NCBI GenBank assembly: GCA_963699225.1
Contig: OY969423.1
Span: forward strand, 310,001 to 374,000
Length of the DNA stretch: 64,000 nucleotides
Direction of reading: 5' to 3'
Origin: VRUE01 sp963699225
Lineage (GTDB): Bacteria > Actinomycetota > Thermoleophilia > Solirubrobacterales > 70-9
Below the pieces are notes generated by a model, which did no database searches, was not told where the DNA came from, and saw only the letters and a list, made by a program, of their open reading frames with translations. The position numbers were made by a program, and so were the translations under genes. Below are positions 44,079 through 53,300 of this stretch, in pieces (position 1 is the stretch's first letter; each line of letters starts with the position of its first letter).

Positions 44079-45197
44079 GTGGAGAGATTGCACGAGACGT
44101 TTGTGCGGTTGTGCGAGATCCGTAGCCCGACCGGTGAGGAGCGCGAGGTGGCGGACACGATTGCCGCCGAGCTGCGCGCGCTCGGGCTCGAGGTCAGCGA
44201 GGACGGCGCCGCCGCACCGGCTGAAGCCGGTGCGGGCAACCTGCTCGCGCGGCTACCGGGTCGCAGCGATGAGTGGGTGATGTTCTGCGCCCACATCGAC
44301 ACGGTTCCGCACCAGGGGCAGGTTGAGGTGATCGAAACCGATGGCGTCTTCCGCAGCGTCGGCGAGACGATCCTCGGCGCCGACAACAAGGCAGCCGTGG
44401 CGGTCTTCATGGAGCTGGTCGCGCGCCACGCGGGGAGCGATGGGCCGCCGCCGATCGGGATCGAGCTGCTGCTGACCGTCGCCGAGGAGCAGGGGCTGCG
44501 CGGGGCCAAGGCCTTCGACGCGAGCCTGCTGCGCTCCAAGTGCGGCTTCGTCCTTGACCACGCCAGCTCAGTCGGCGAGGTGATCGTCACCTCGCCGACC
44601 CAGCAAAGCGTGCGCGCGGATTTCACCGGGGTGGAGGCTCATGCCGGTATTCGGCCCGAGGACGGCAACAGCGCGATCGCCGCCGCTTCGGCCGCGATAG
44701 CGCGCATGCAGCTGGGCCGGCTGGATGAGGAGACGACCGCCAACGTCGGCGTCATCCGCGGCGGCACCTCGGGCAACGTCGTGCCCGGCCACTGCGAGAT
44801 CGTCGCCGAGGCGCGCAGTCTCGACGCTAACCGCGCTGCCGAGGTCGCCGGTGCGCTCAGCGATGCCTGCGCCTGGGGCGCCAGTGAGCACGGCTGCGAC
44901 GCTGACGTAAGGGTCGAAGAGCTCTTCCGCGGTTACAGAATCCCGCCGGCTTCGCCTGCCCTCGCCCTTGCCGAGGCGGGCCTGCGACGCGCCGGCTTCG
45001 AGCCCGAGCGCACCGCGACCGGCGGCGGCAGCGACGCCAACGCGCTGATCGTCGACGGCTTCGACTGCATCCTGCTCGCCAACGGCACTGAGGCGAACCA
45101 CACCCCGGACGAGGCGGTCAGCGCCCGCAACCTCGACGCGATGCTCGAGGTCTGCGAGGGGATCGTCGCCGAGGCTGCCGCCGCGACGGAGTCGTGA
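44079..45197 (+). CDS. M20-family metallopeptidase (PepT-like)
   Basis: A 372-residue dizinc peptidase. MFCAHIDTVPHQG supplies the first His-x-Asp, ILGADNKAAVAVFMEL the bridging aspartate, LTVAEEQGLRGAKAFD the catalytic and metal glutamates, and GGGSDANALIVDGFDC with NGTEANHTPDE the terminal ligands. The dimerisation lid is at ~180-290. It looks closest to the tripeptidase T-like YqjE group. Followed 22 nt later by the DUF3866 gene. Confidence 0.9.
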   Translation: MERLHETFVRLCEIRSPTGEEREVADTIAAELRALGLEVSEDGAAAPAEAGAGNLLARLPGRSDEWVMFCAHIDTVPHQGQVEVIETDGVFRSVGETILGADNKAAVAVFMELVARHAGSDGPPPIGIELLLTVAEEQGLRGAKAFDASLLRSKCGFVLDHASSVGEVIVTSPTQQSVRADFTGVEAHAGIRPEDGNSAIAAASAAIARMQLGRLDEETTANVGVIRGGTSGNVVPGHCEIVAEARSLDANRAAEVAGALSDACAWGASEHGCDADVRVEELFRGYRIPPASPALALAEAGLRRAGFEPERTATGGGSDANALIVDGFDCILLANGTEANHTPDEAVSARNLDAMLEVCEGIVAEAAAATES

Positions 45198-45219
45198 AGC
45201 GAGGGCGAGTGGTCGGCCC

Positions 45220-46266
45220 GTGAGCGGCCGGCTGAAGCTGCGCCGCGGCGTGATCGTGGCGGCAGATCCGCTGACGGTTGAGATCGACGGCGAGCGCCGC
45301 CCGGCCTGGGCCGACGAGGCGCTGCTCGGCGAAATGCACGAGGGCGACGAGGTCGTCGTCAACGTCGCCGCGCTCGACCTCGAGCTCGGCTCGGGCGGCT
45401 TCGACGTAGTCCACGTCAACCTCACCCGCGGTCTCGAGAGTGAGGGCGGGGTCGACGAGCACGTAATCAAGCTCAACTACACCTCGATCCAGCACCCGGT
45501 CGACCCGGTCGAGCTTCCGGTGCGCCTTGTGGACGCTGGGAGTGCAAAAGGCGCACCGGAACGGGGGGAGGTGTCGATGCCCGTCTTGGTCTTGCCTCTT
45601 CACGGGCACTTGGCGCCGGCGGCTTGGGCCGCTGCCCAGGACTGGCCGAACGCCAAGGTCGGCTTCCTGCAGACCGGGGGAGGGGCGCTACCGGGCTCGC
45701 TCAGCCGTGACGTTGTCGAGCTGCGCGAGCGCGGTCTGCTCTGCGGCCACATCACGGCTGCCCCAGCCTACGGCGGCGAGTATGAGGCGATCTCGGTCGC
45801 CGGCGCGCTCGATGCCGCCGCCGGCAAACTGAGCTGGGACGCGGTTATCGCCGGGCCCGGGCCCGGGATCATCGGCTCTGACACGCGCCTCGGCCACGGC
45901 GGCATCGCCGCGCTCGACACGTCCCACGCCTCGCTCGCCCTCGGCCTGCCAACGCTGATCTCGCCGCGGCTCTCCTCGTCTGATCCCCGCGAGCGCCACA
46001 CGCCGGTCAGTCACCACACCCTGACCGTGCTGGAACTCCTCCTCGGCGCCGTAGAGATCCCGGTACCGACCAACGAGCCGGTTCCGATCGCGATCCTCGC
46101 CACCGCGGCCGGCTGGCGCCACCGCCTGCGCGAAGCTCCGGTCGACCTCGCCGGTTACGCAGCGACCGGCCTGCCGGCGAAGACGATGGGCCGCGACTTG
46201 GAGGAGGACCCGCTCTTTTTTTCCGCCGCGCTCGCCGCGGGCGCCGCCTTGCGCCGCAAGGGTTGA
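45220..46266 (+). CDS. DUF3866 family protein
   Basis: A 348-residue soluble protein of the actinobacterial DUF3866 family. HVNLTRGLESEGGVDEHVIK and KLNYTSIQHPVDPVE lie near the start, then LPLHGHLAPAAWAA, GFLQTGGGALPGSLSRDVVE, ITAAPAYGGEYEAISVAGAL and AVIAGPGPGIIGSDTRLGHG. These read like glycine-rich loops of a ligand-binding or enzymatic fold, but no activity is known to me. The conserved place between the M20 peptidase and xerD suggests a shared operon. Confidence 0.85.
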   Translation: MSGRLKLRRGVIVAADPLTVEIDGERRPAWADEALLGEMHEGDEVVVNVAALDLELGSGGFDVVHVNLTRGLESEGGVDEHVIKLNYTSIQHPVDPVELPVRLVDAGSAKGAPERGEVSMPVLVLPLHGHLAPAAWAAAQDWPNAKVGFLQTGGGALPGSLSRDVVELRERGLLCGHITAAPAYGGEYEAISVAGALDAAAGKLSWDAVIAGPGPGIIGSDTRLGHGGIAALDTSHASLALGLPTLISPRLSSSDPRERHTPVSHHTLTVLELLLGAVEIPVPTNEPVPIAILATAAGWRHRLREAPVDLAGYAATGLPAKTMGRDLEEDPLFFSAALAAGAALRRKG

Positions 46267-46292
46267 GCGGCGGCGGGGAGAACACCCCCGCC

Positions 46293-47237
46293 ATGTCAGT
46301 TGCCGCAGCGCCCCCTGCCCGGACCGAGTCCCGTTTCGAGGGCCTCGTCCTCGACTTCCTCTCCTACCTGGAGCTGGAGCGCGGCCTCTCGCGCAACACG
46401 CTCGATGCCTACCGCACCGACCTGCACCAGTACGGCGAGTACCTCACCGCCCATCACATCGACGCGCTGACGGCCGGCCCAGCCGAGATCGGCGAGTTCC
46501 TGGCCGAGCTGGCGACCGGTGAGAACCGGCCGGCCTGCTCCTCGGCGACAGTGCACCGCAAGGCCGCCTGCCTGCGCTCCTTCTACAAGCAGCTGCGTCG
46601 CGACGAGCTGATCGGCGATGACCCGACCGCCGCCCTGAGTGCGCCCCGCCGGGCCAAAAAGCTGCCGCAAGTGCTCAACTACGCCGAGGTCCAGAAGCTG
46701 CTGGCGGCGCCCAGCGGCGACGAGCCGACCGCTCTGCGCGACCGGGCGCTGCTCGAGGTGATGTACGCCTGTGGGCTGCGCGCCTCGGAGACGATCGGGC
46801 TCGAGCTATCTGACGTCGACCTGCACGAGGGGTTCCTGCGCGCCCGCGGCAAGGGCAACAAGGAACGGCTGGTGCCGCTCGGCCGCCAGGCGATCGCGGC
46901 GATTTCTTCCTACCTACGCGGGGGTCGTTCCAAGCTGATCGGCGAGCGCCACGAGGCGAGGCTCTTCGTCAATTTCCGCGGCGGGCCGCTGAGCCGCCAG
47001 GGTCTTTACAAGATCGTCCAGCGCAACGCCCGCGCCGCCGGCCTCGCCGGCCAGATGAGCCCGCACACGCTGCGCCACAGCTTCGCCACCCACCTGCTGG
47101 CGGGCGGCTGCGACCTCCGCGCCGTGCAGGAGATGCTCGGCCACGCCGACATCTCGACCACGCAGATGTACACGCACCTCTCCGGCGAACAGCTCAAGTC
47201 CGTCTACTTCAAAAGTCACCCGCGCGCCACCGCCTGA
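46293..47237 (+). CDS. xerD: Tyrosine recombinase XerD
   Basis: A 314-residue chromosome dimer resolution recombinase. The SAM-like domain starts FLSYLELERGLSRNTLDAYR. The catalytic domain has R in YACGLRASETIGL, K in ARGKGNKERLVPLG, H-x-x-R in HTLRHSFATHLL, H in MLGHADISTTQ and the nucleophile in QMYTHL. Length and motifs match chromosomal XerD/XerC rather than phage integrases; it is distinct from the element integrase at 30,879. The ATG at 46,293 has GGGGAG 12 nt upstream; an in-frame TTG lies at 46,263. Confidence 0.93.
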   Translation: MSVAAAPPARTESRFEGLVLDFLSYLELERGLSRNTLDAYRTDLHQYGEYLTAHHIDALTAGPAEIGEFLAELATGENRPACSSATVHRKAACLRSFYKQLRRDELIGDDPTAALSAPRRAKKLPQVLNYAEVQKLLAAPSGDEPTALRDRALLEVMYACGLRASETIGLELSDVDLHEGFLRARGKGNKERLVPLGRQAIAAISSYLRGGRSKLIGERHEARLFVNFRGGPLSRQGLYKIVQRNARAAGLAGQMSPHTLRHSFATHLLAGGCDLRAVQEMLGHADISTTQMYTHLSGEQLKSVYFKSHPRATA

Positions 47238-47248
47238 GTCAAGCCCGG

Positions 47249-47296
47249 GGCTGAGTTTGAGGTTTGTCTGGGATAGACGGGACAAACCTCAAAGTC
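47249..47296 (+). terminator. Hairpin between xerD and mutM (no U-tract)
   Basis: TTTGAGGTTTGTC pairs with GACAAACCTCAAA around a 12-nt loop, extended by CTGA/TCAG after a G-G mismatch. It ends 10 nt before the mutM -10 box, the same layout as the aroE-aroC hairpin. Confidence 0.55.
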
Positions 47297-47305
47297 AGCA
47301 TTCGG

Positions 47306-47311
47306 TAGAAC
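47306..47311 (+). promoter_or_regulatory. -10 box TAGAAC(T) before mutM
   Basis: Spacing predicts +1 on the ATG at 47,318. The hexamer is imperfect. Confidence 0.35.
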
Positions 47312-47317
47312 TGCGGG

Positions 47318-48229
47318 ATGCCCGAGCTGCCCGAGGTCGAGACCGTTTGCCGCCAGCTGGAGCCGGAGCTGGAAGGGAGGCGGATCGAGCGGCTGGAGGT
47401 GCTCGATGCCCGCTGGTGCCGGCCGATGGCGCCCAAGGCACTCGAACGAGCCGTCAAGGGCGCGATGATCGAGGGACTGGGGCGGCGCGGCAAGTACCTG
47501 TTGCTTGCGCTCGAGGGCGAGCGCACCCTGGTCATGCACCTGCGGATGACCGGCAACCTGGTCCTAGTCGAGGGCGAGAGCAAGCTCGACCCCTCCGAGG
47601 GGCGGCGGCTATACGAGGCCGAGCGCTCTACCTCCGAACGGCACCTGCGGGCGCGCTTCACGCTCGACGACGGCCGCGAGGTCTGGTTCACCGACCCGCG
47701 TCGCTTCGGCGAGGCCTTCCTGATCGACAATGCCGACCTCGAGGCGCGCTTCGTCAAGCTCGGGGTCGAGCCGCTCTCGGCCGACTTCACGCCGGAGGCG
47801 CTGGGCGCGATGGCGGCGAATCGCACAGTGCCGCTCAAGTCCTTCCTGCTCGACCAGTCGGGCGTCGCCGGCGTCGGCAACATCTATGCAGACGAGGCGC
47901 TCTTTCGCGCCCGCCTGCACCCGCTCTCGCCCGCCGGCTCGATGAAGCCTGAGCACCTGGAGGCGCTGCGCGACGCCGTAATCGCCGCCCTGGAAGCCGG
48001 GATCGACGGCGGCGGCGCCTCGATCGACGACTACCGCGACGGGCGCGGCGAGAAGGGCACGATGCAGGACGAGTTCCTCGTCCACACCCGCGAGGGTGAG
48101 GCCTGCCCGCGCGGCGACGGCACGATCCTCCGTATCGTCGTCTCCGGCCGCTCGACCTACTTCTGCCCGAGCTGCCAGGTGCGCCTGCGCAAGAAACCGC
48201 GTCGTAGAGGCGCGATGCGCGCCAGGTAG
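47318..48229 (+). CDS. mutM: Formamidopyrimidine-DNA glycosylase
   Basis: A 303-residue base-excision enzyme removing 8-oxoguanine. PELPEVETVCRQLEPEL gives the catalytic N-terminal proline and glutamate; LEGERTLVMHLRMTGNL holds a conserved lysine/His region; SFLLDQSGVAGVGNIYADEAL is the helix-two-turn-helix; and the C-terminal zinc finger is EACPRGDGTILR...YFCPSCQV. A ~15-residue acidic insertion (EGESKLDPSEGRRLYEAERS) sits in the N-terminal domain. Confidence 0.95.
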   Translation: MPELPEVETVCRQLEPELEGRRIERLEVLDARWCRPMAPKALERAVKGAMIEGLGRRGKYLLLALEGERTLVMHLRMTGNLVLVEGESKLDPSEGRRLYEAERSTSERHLRARFTLDDGREVWFTDPRRFGEAFLIDNADLEARFVKLGVEPLSADFTPEALGAMAANRTVPLKSFLLDQSGVAGVGNIYADEALFRARLHPLSPAGSMKPEHLEALRDAVIAALEAGIDGGGASIDDYRDGRGEKGTMQDEFLVHTREGEACPRGDGTILRIVVSGRSTYFCPSCQVRLRKKPRRRGAMRAR

Positions 48230-48274
48230 GAGGACGCGGGCGCCGTCCGGTTCGTCGTTCACCGTAGGTGGGCT

Positions 48275-49000
48275 ATGGCCGGAAAAACGCTGAAGACCGA
48301 GGCGGTGGTGCTGCGCAGCATCCGCTACGGCGAGGCCGACCGCATCCTCCACCTCTACTCGAAGACGAGGGGCAGGATCGGCGCGATCGCCAAGGGGGCG
48401 CGCAAACCGAAGTCGCGCTTCGGCGGTCGCCTCGAGCCCTTCTTCCGGCTTGACCTGATCCTGCACGAAGGCCGCGGCGAGCTGCTCACCGTCACCAACG
48501 CCTCGACGCTCGACGGCTACCCGCGCCTGCGCGCCTCCGGCCCGGCGCTCAACGCCGGCGCCCGCGCCTGCGACGCGGTGCTGCGCCTGCTCGACTCGGC
48601 CGAGCCCAACCCGCCCGCCTACAACCTGCTCTGCCGCTACCTGGCGCTGCTCGACGACCCCGACGAGGCGGGCGCGGCGAGCCTCGAGACCGCGCTCTCC
48701 TTCCGGCTCAAGCTCGCCCTGGCGGCCGGCTTCGCGCCCGAGCTCGCCTCCTGTGCCAACTGCGGTGACGCAGAGCACCTGAGCGGCTTCTCCGGCGCTG
48801 CCGGCGGCGTCGTCTGCGTCAGTTGCGAAGCGGGCGGCTTCGCCCTCTCGGAAGACGCGCACAGCTTCATGGTCGGGGCGATTGGCACTCCGCTTGCCGA
48901 GGCACCCGCGTCCGAGGAGCAAGCGCTGCGCCAGGTCGAGCGCGCCGTCAGGGAGACCCTTGAGCATCATGCGCACGTGCAGCTTCGATCCGCAGCTTGA
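48275..49000 (+). CDS. recO: DNA repair protein RecO
   Basis: A 241-residue mediator that loads RecA at gaps with RecR. The OB-fold N-terminus reads KTEAVVLRSIRYGEADRILH, followed by GAIAKGARKPKSRFGGRLEP. The central helical part contains a zinc-binding cluster (CANCGDAEHLSGFSGAAGG then VVCVSC). The stop codon's last base begins the long inverted repeat that separates recO from dgt. Confidence 0.93.
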   Translation: MAGKTLKTEAVVLRSIRYGEADRILHLYSKTRGRIGAIAKGARKPKSRFGGRLEPFFRLDLILHEGRGELLTVTNASTLDGYPRLRASGPALNAGARACDAVLRLLDSAEPNPPAYNLLCRYLALLDDPDEAGAASLETALSFRLKLALAAGFAPELASCANCGDAEHLSGFSGAAGGVVCVSCEAGGFALSEDAHSFMVGAIGTPLAEAPASEEQALRQVERAVRETLEHHAHVQLRSAA

Positions 49001-49115
49001 GGGTCGGTCCCGGCAGGGGTTCCGCTTAACTTTTTCGATGAAGACGCGGGGAGCTGGCGCCGCAAGGCATTGCCGAAAAAGTGCAAGACGCTCCACCCCT
49101 GCCGGGACCGACCCT
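49000..49115. repeat. Nested inverted repeat between recO and dgt
   Basis: AGGGTCGGTCCCGGCAGGGG plus T (21 bp) at 49,000-49,020 is repeated as an exact complement at 49,095-49,115. Inside, ACTTTTTCG (49,029-49,037) pairs with CGAAAAAGT (49,074-49,082). The right arm abuts the dgt -10 box. The shape could be a MITE-like palindrome, a processing or termination structure, or a switch at the dgt promoter. No target-site duplication is obvious. Confidence 0.6.
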
Positions 49116-49121
49116 TAGGAT
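49116..49121 (+). promoter_or_regulatory. -10 box TAGGAT, leaderless promoter of dgt
   Basis: Predicts +1 at 49,128, the A of the ATG. Confidence 0.5.
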
Positions 49122-49127
49122 CGACGG

Positions 49128-50141
49128 ATGGAGGCGACCGCGACGTTTGAGGACCGGGTGCGCACCTGGGAGGCGGAGTTCCTCGTTCCCGAAGCCACTC
49201 GCTCCTACCCGGCCCTGCGCGCTGTCGAGGAGCCCGACAGTCCAGTCCGCACGCCCTTCCAGCGCGACCGGGACCGGATCGTGCACAGCAAGGCCTTCAG
49301 GCGGCTCAAGCACAAGACGCAGGTCTTCGTCGCCCCCGAGGGCGATCACTACCGGACCAGGCTGACCCACACGCTGGAGGCCTGCGGGATCGCCCGCACG
49401 GTTGCCCGTGCGCTCGGCCTCAACGAGGACCTGACCGAGGCGATCGGGCTTGGTCACGACCTCGGCCACCCGCCTTTCGGCCACGCCGGCGAGGAGGCGC
49501 TGGACGGTGCCCTGCGCGAGCGTTGCGACAGCGGCTTCAAGCACAACGAGCACTCGCTGCGCGTGGTCGAGGTGCTGGAGCGCGACGGCCGCGGCCTCAA
49601 CCTGACCGAGCAGGTGCGCGACGGCATCCTCAACCACACCGGCTCCCGCAAGCCGGCCACCCTGGAGGGGCGGATCGTCAAGCTGGTTGACCGCGTCGCC
49701 TACATCAACCACGACATCGACGACGCCCTGCGCGCCGGCGTGCTGCGCCCCGACGACCTGCCGACGGCCGAGATCGAGCTGCTCGGCGAGACCGGCTCGG
49801 CTCGCATCGACACACTCGTGCGCGACATCGTCGAGCGCTCTCGCGCCGAGGGCGACATCGTCCAGAGCGATGAGATCGGCGGCGCGATGCTGCGCCTGCG
49901 CAAGTTCATGTTCGACCGCGTCTACCTGGGACCGCTGGCGCGCAGCGAGCACGAGCGCGTCCACCGCGCGATGCGGGCGCTCTTCGACCACTACATGGCG
50001 CATCCCGACGAGGTTCCCGAGATTGAGCCCGGCGCGAGCGACTGCCAGCGCGCCACCGACTACCTGGCCGGGATGACCGACCGCTACTGCATCGCCAAGT
50101 ACGCCGAGCTGACGATCCCCGAGGAAGCGCCATGGCACTGA
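49128..50141 (+). CDS. dgt: dGTP triphosphohydrolase-like HD protein
   Basis: A 337-residue HD-domain enzyme that hydrolyses deoxynucleoside triphosphates. RTPFQRDRDRIVHSKAFRRL and LKHKTQVFV are typical of the short dGTPases. The HD ligands are in RLTHTLEACGIARTVARALG (His), LGHDLGHPPFGHAGE (His-Asp) and VDRVAYINHDIDDAL (Asp). The C-terminal part ends ATDYLAGMTDRYCIAKYAEL. It overlaps dnaG by 10 nt; the dgt-dnaG pair is common in actinobacteria. Confidence 0.94.
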   Translation: MEATATFEDRVRTWEAEFLVPEATRSYPALRAVEEPDSPVRTPFQRDRDRIVHSKAFRRLKHKTQVFVAPEGDHYRTRLTHTLEACGIARTVARALGLNEDLTEAIGLGHDLGHPPFGHAGEEALDGALRERCDSGFKHNEHSLRVVEVLERDGRGLNLTEQVRDGILNHTGSRKPATLEGRIVKLVDRVAYINHDIDDALRAGVLRPDDLPTAEIELLGETGSARIDTLVRDIVERSRAEGDIVQSDEIGGAMLRLRKFMFDRVYLGPLARSEHERVHRAMRALFDHYMAHPDEVPEIEPGASDCQRATDYLAGMTDRYCIAKYAELTIPEEAPWH

Positions 50142-51910
50142 TCTCGAGCGAGAGCCTGGAGCGGGTCAAGCAGGCGGTCGACATCGTCGAGGTGGTCTCG
50201 GCCCACACCGACCTGCGACGCCAGGGAGCGCGCTGGGTCGGCCTCTGCCCCTTCCACGAGGAGCGCACCCCTTCATTCTCCGTCGACGCTGGGGAAAAGC
50301 TCTACCACTGCTTCGGCTGCGGGGTCGGCGGCGACACGATCAAGTTCATCGAGGAGAAGGAGGGACTCGGTTTCGCCGAGGCGGTCGAGCTGCTCGCCGA
50401 TCGCTACGGGGTCGAGCTGGAGCGTGAGAAAGAGGACCCTCGGGCGGAGGCCAAGCGCCAGCAGCGCCGCCGCCTCGGCGAGCTGCTCGATCGCACCGCC
50501 GGCTTCTACGCCGCCTATCTCTGGGATTCCGATGAGGCGGGCAAGGCGCGCCAGTACCTCGCCGAGCGCGGCCTCGGCGAGGAGGTGCTGAAAGCCTTCG
50601 CCGTCGGTTTCGCGCCGAGTGCCTGGGACAAAGTCCTGCTGCGCGGCCAGCGCGCCGGCTTCAAGGTCGAGGAGATGCGCGGCGTCGGCCTCGTGCAGAA
50701 GGGGAGGGGTGGCGGCGAGTACGACCGCTTCCGCTCCCGAATCATGTTCCCGATCCGCGATCGCCGCGGCCGCACCCTCGGTTACGGCGGGCGGGCGATG
50801 CGCTCCGACCAGGGCGCGAAGTACGTCAACACGGCCGAGACCGACTTCTTCCACAAGAGTCACATGCTCTACGGGATCGACCTGGCAAAGGCCGCGATCG
50901 CAAAGGAGGGGAGGGCGGTGGTGGTCGAGGGCTACACCGACGTGCTTGCCCTGCACCAGGCGGGGATCGAGGAGGCGGTCGGGGTGATGGGCACGGCGAT
51001 CACTGACGAGCAGGTCGCCTCGCTCTCGGGCATGGTCGACGAGGTGATCCTGGCGCTCGATGCCGACTCCGCCGGACAGGAGGCGATGCTGCGGGCGCAG
51101 CGGGTCGCCGCTGGGCGCAAGATGCGCCTGCGCGTCGCCGCGATGCCGGCCGGGGAGGACCCGGCCGAGATGATGGCCGCGGAGGGCGGGGCCGAGCGCT
51201 TCCGCGCCCTGCTCGACGGCGCGGTCGAGCTAACTGCCTTCCAGGTCGACCTCGTGCTTGCCCGCACCGATGTCTCCTCGCCGGCCGAGCGCGATCGCGC
51301 CCTCGCCGAGGTGGCGCCGATCATGGCTGGGCTGGGGGAGAGCGCCAGTCGTGACGACCTGGTGCGGCGGGTAGCCGAGCGGCTCGACCTGGAGCCGGCG
51401 ATGGTGATGGGCCGGGTGGTGGCGGCGCAGCCGCTCAGCGGTGGCCCCGCCGAGCCCGAGGCGCCGCGTGGCGGCCCTGCCCCGCAGCCGCGACGCACGG
51501 CCGAGCTGACCTCACGCGAGCGCCGTGAGCGCGCCCTGCTGGCGATGTGCATCGCCTTGCCCGACGAGGGCAAGGAGTACCTGGCCAAGCTGACCGACGA
51601 GCACCTCACCAGGCTCGGTGCGCGCGCGGCGGCCTGGATCCGCGAGAACCCCCAGGACCCCGCCTCCAACCTGCCTCGCGAGGACGCCGAGCTCTCCGGT
51701 CTGGTCGCCGAACTGATCATCACCGCCCACGACGAGCCCGCCTCACCCGAGGCGATGGAGCTCAACTTCCTCCTGCTCGAGCAGCGCCGCATCGAGGCCG
51801 AGATCGCCGCCGCCGGCGAAGCAGAAGACCCAGAGCGCCGTGCCGCCCTGAGCATGGAGCGCGCCGCCCTCGTCCAGCGCATCGCCCACGCCGAGCGCGT
51901 TGGCGGTTAA
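50132..51910 (+). CDS. dnaG: DNA primase
   Basis: A 592-residue primase that makes RNA primers at the fork. N-terminal CHC2 zinc finger: CPFHEERTPSFSV...YHCFGCGVGGD (~38-68). Then the RNA polymerase domain with FRSRIMFPIRDRRGRTLGYG and the TOPRIM segment VVVEGYTDVLALHQAGIEEA, LALDADSAGQEAMLRA (catalytic Glu and Asp-x-Asp). The C-terminal ~200 residues are the helicase-interaction region, with a Pro/Arg-rich linker near 440. Complete. Confidence 0.96.
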   Translation: MALISSESLERVKQAVDIVEVVSAHTDLRRQGARWVGLCPFHEERTPSFSVDAGEKLYHCFGCGVGGDTIKFIEEKEGLGFAEAVELLADRYGVELEREKEDPRAEAKRQQRRRLGELLDRTAGFYAAYLWDSDEAGKARQYLAERGLGEEVLKAFAVGFAPSAWDKVLLRGQRAGFKVEEMRGVGLVQKGRGGGEYDRFRSRIMFPIRDRRGRTLGYGGRAMRSDQGAKYVNTAETDFFHKSHMLYGIDLAKAAIAKEGRAVVVEGYTDVLALHQAGIEEAVGVMGTAITDEQVASLSGMVDEVILALDADSAGQEAMLRAQRVAAGRKMRLRVAAMPAGEDPAEMMAAEGGAERFRALLDGAVELTAFQVDLVLARTDVSSPAERDRALAEVAPIMAGLGESASRDDLVRRVAERLDLEPAMVMGRVVAAQPLSGGPAEPEAPRGGPAPQPRRTAELTSRERRERALLAMCIALPDEGKEYLAKLTDEHLTRLGARAAAWIRENPQDPASNLPREDAELSGLVAELIITAHDEPASPEAMELNFLLLEQRRIEAEIAAAGEAEDPERRAALSMERAALVQRIAHAERVGG

Positions 51911-51914
51911 TCGG

Positions 51915-51920
51915 TACATT
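51915..51920 (+). promoter_or_regulatory. -10 box TACATT before tRNA-Asn
   Basis: Predicts +1 near 51,927, six bases before the tRNA 5' end. Confidence 0.4.
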
Positions 51921-51932
51921 CCTGACCGGTAT

Positions 51933-52005
51933 TCCGGGGTAGCTCAATCGGTAGAGCACGCGACTGTTAATCGCGGGGTTGTGGGTTCGAGTCCCACCCC
52001 CGGAG
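51933..52005 (+). tRNA. tRNA-Asn (anticodon GUU)
   Basis: 73 nt with a full cloverleaf: acceptor TCCGGGG/CCCCGGA, D-arm, anticodon stem CGCGA-CTGTTAA-TCGCG with anticodon GTT, and T-arm GTGGG-TTCGAGT-CCCAC. Discriminator is G; CCA is not encoded. No attachment duplication is seen next to it. Confidence 0.97.
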
Positions 52006-52007
52006 CT

Positions 52008-53201
52008 CTAGGCCGGTGCGCGGGTGCGGGCCAGCTGCTCGACCAGCTCGGCGCCGCGCTCGGCGCCGTCATGCTCTTGGGCCCAAGTGGCCAGCTCACG
52101 GGCGCGAGCGGCGAATGAGCCGTCCTCGAGCAGTCGCTGCGCGGCCCAGCGCAGGGGGGCTGGCTGGCAGAGGCGCCAGGGCACCGAGAGGCCGCAGCCG
52201 GCCCAGTCGACCCGCATCGCGGTCTCGCTCATGTCGCCGATGATCGGGCAGATCAGCACTGGGGTGCCGGCGCTGAGGGCCCGGGCGACGGTGCCGTGGC
52301 CGCCGTGGGAGATCACCAGTGAGGCGATCGGCATCAGCTGGCTGTAGCTGAGCCAGTCGACCAGGACGGCGTTGGCGGGGACCTCGATCGGGCGCTGCGG
52401 AACGACGCGGTTGGTGGTCGCGACCACCCGCACTGGCTCGTCCGCAAGCGCCGCCAGCGCGGTGCGGACCAGGTGGTTTTCGGAGTCATGTGCGGTGCTG
52501 GGCGCGACGAGGACGAGTGGTGCCCCGCCGGGGGGCAGCTCGATGTCGGGGTGCGGGATCTCGAAGGTCATCGGGCCGGTGATCTCGACCCCGGCGGGCC
52601 ACTGGCGCGGGTACTCGAGCTGCGGGAAGGTGCCGACCAGCGCCAGCGCGGTGCTGATGCCGCCGTGGAAGCGCTCGACCGGCGGCAGGTCGAGGCGCTC
52701 GCGCTGGCGGTTGAGGTCGCGCCGGCCGTGCTCGAGGCCGACGTTGAGAGCGCGCTGCCCGGTGCGCCAGACGGCGCGCCCGAGCGGCGTTCGCGGCGGT
52801 TGCAGGCCGATCGCGAAAAAGGGCAGGCCCGGCTCTACCACTGGGTAGATGTGGGGGATCAGGGTCGCCAGCGGCACACCCGCCTTCTCCGCCGCCAGTG
52901 ACGGCGCCAAGGTGAGGATGTCGCTGACGACGGCGTGCGGCCGCATCTCTTCGAGCAGTGGCAACAGCGCCCGCGCTGCCTCCGCCGCGTGTTCGCCCTC
53001 GGCGGAGTCGGGATCGGGCGGAGGGAACATGCGGTATTCCTCGGCCGCGGCAAAGCCGAGCCCCGCACCCTCGACGGCGGCCCGCCGCTCCTCCCAGGTC
53101 TCGATCGTGACCTCGTGACCGCGGCCGCGCAGCGCCCGTCCCAGCGCGATCGCCGGGAATACGTGCCCAGGGTCGCCGAAGGCCGCGACTAGGAATCGCA
53201 T
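52008..53201 (-). CDS. GT1-family glycosyltransferase (UGT/macrolide type)
   Basis: A 397-residue GT-B enzyme. The N-domain starts FLVAAFGDPGHVFPAIALGR, as in MGT/erythromycin-type glycosyltransferases. The nucleotide-sugar signature in the C-domain is VDWLSYSQLMPIASLVISHG then GHGTVARALSAGTPVLICPI, with the donor-binding histidine. Donor and acceptor are unknown. Its stop lies 2 bp from the end of tRNA-Asn on the opposite strand. Confidence 0.9.
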   Translation of the reverse strand: MRFLVAAFGDPGHVFPAIALGRALRGRGHEVTIETWEERRAAVEGAGLGFAAAEEYRMFPPPDPDSAEGEHAAEAARALLPLLEEMRPHAVVSDILTLAPSLAAEKAGVPLATLIPHIYPVVEPGLPFFAIGLQPPRTPLGRAVWRTGQRALNVGLEHGRRDLNRQRERLDLPPVERFHGGISTALALVGTFPQLEYPRQWPAGVEITGPMTFEIPHPDIELPPGGAPLVLVAPSTAHDSENHLVRTALAALADEPVRVVATTNRVVPQRPIEVPANAVLVDWLSYSQLMPIASLVISHGGHGTVARALSAGTPVLICPIIGDMSETAMRVDWAGCGLSVPWRLCQPAPLRWAAQRLLEDGSFAARARELATWAQEHDGAERGAELVEQLARTRAPA

Positions 53202-53300
53202 GTTGACGAGGTCCAGACGTTGCCAGGCAAGGACACAGGAAGCGCGAATAGCAGCGCTATTTGCGCGACCGAGGGCGCCGCCTGGCGGCGTCTGGGGCCG

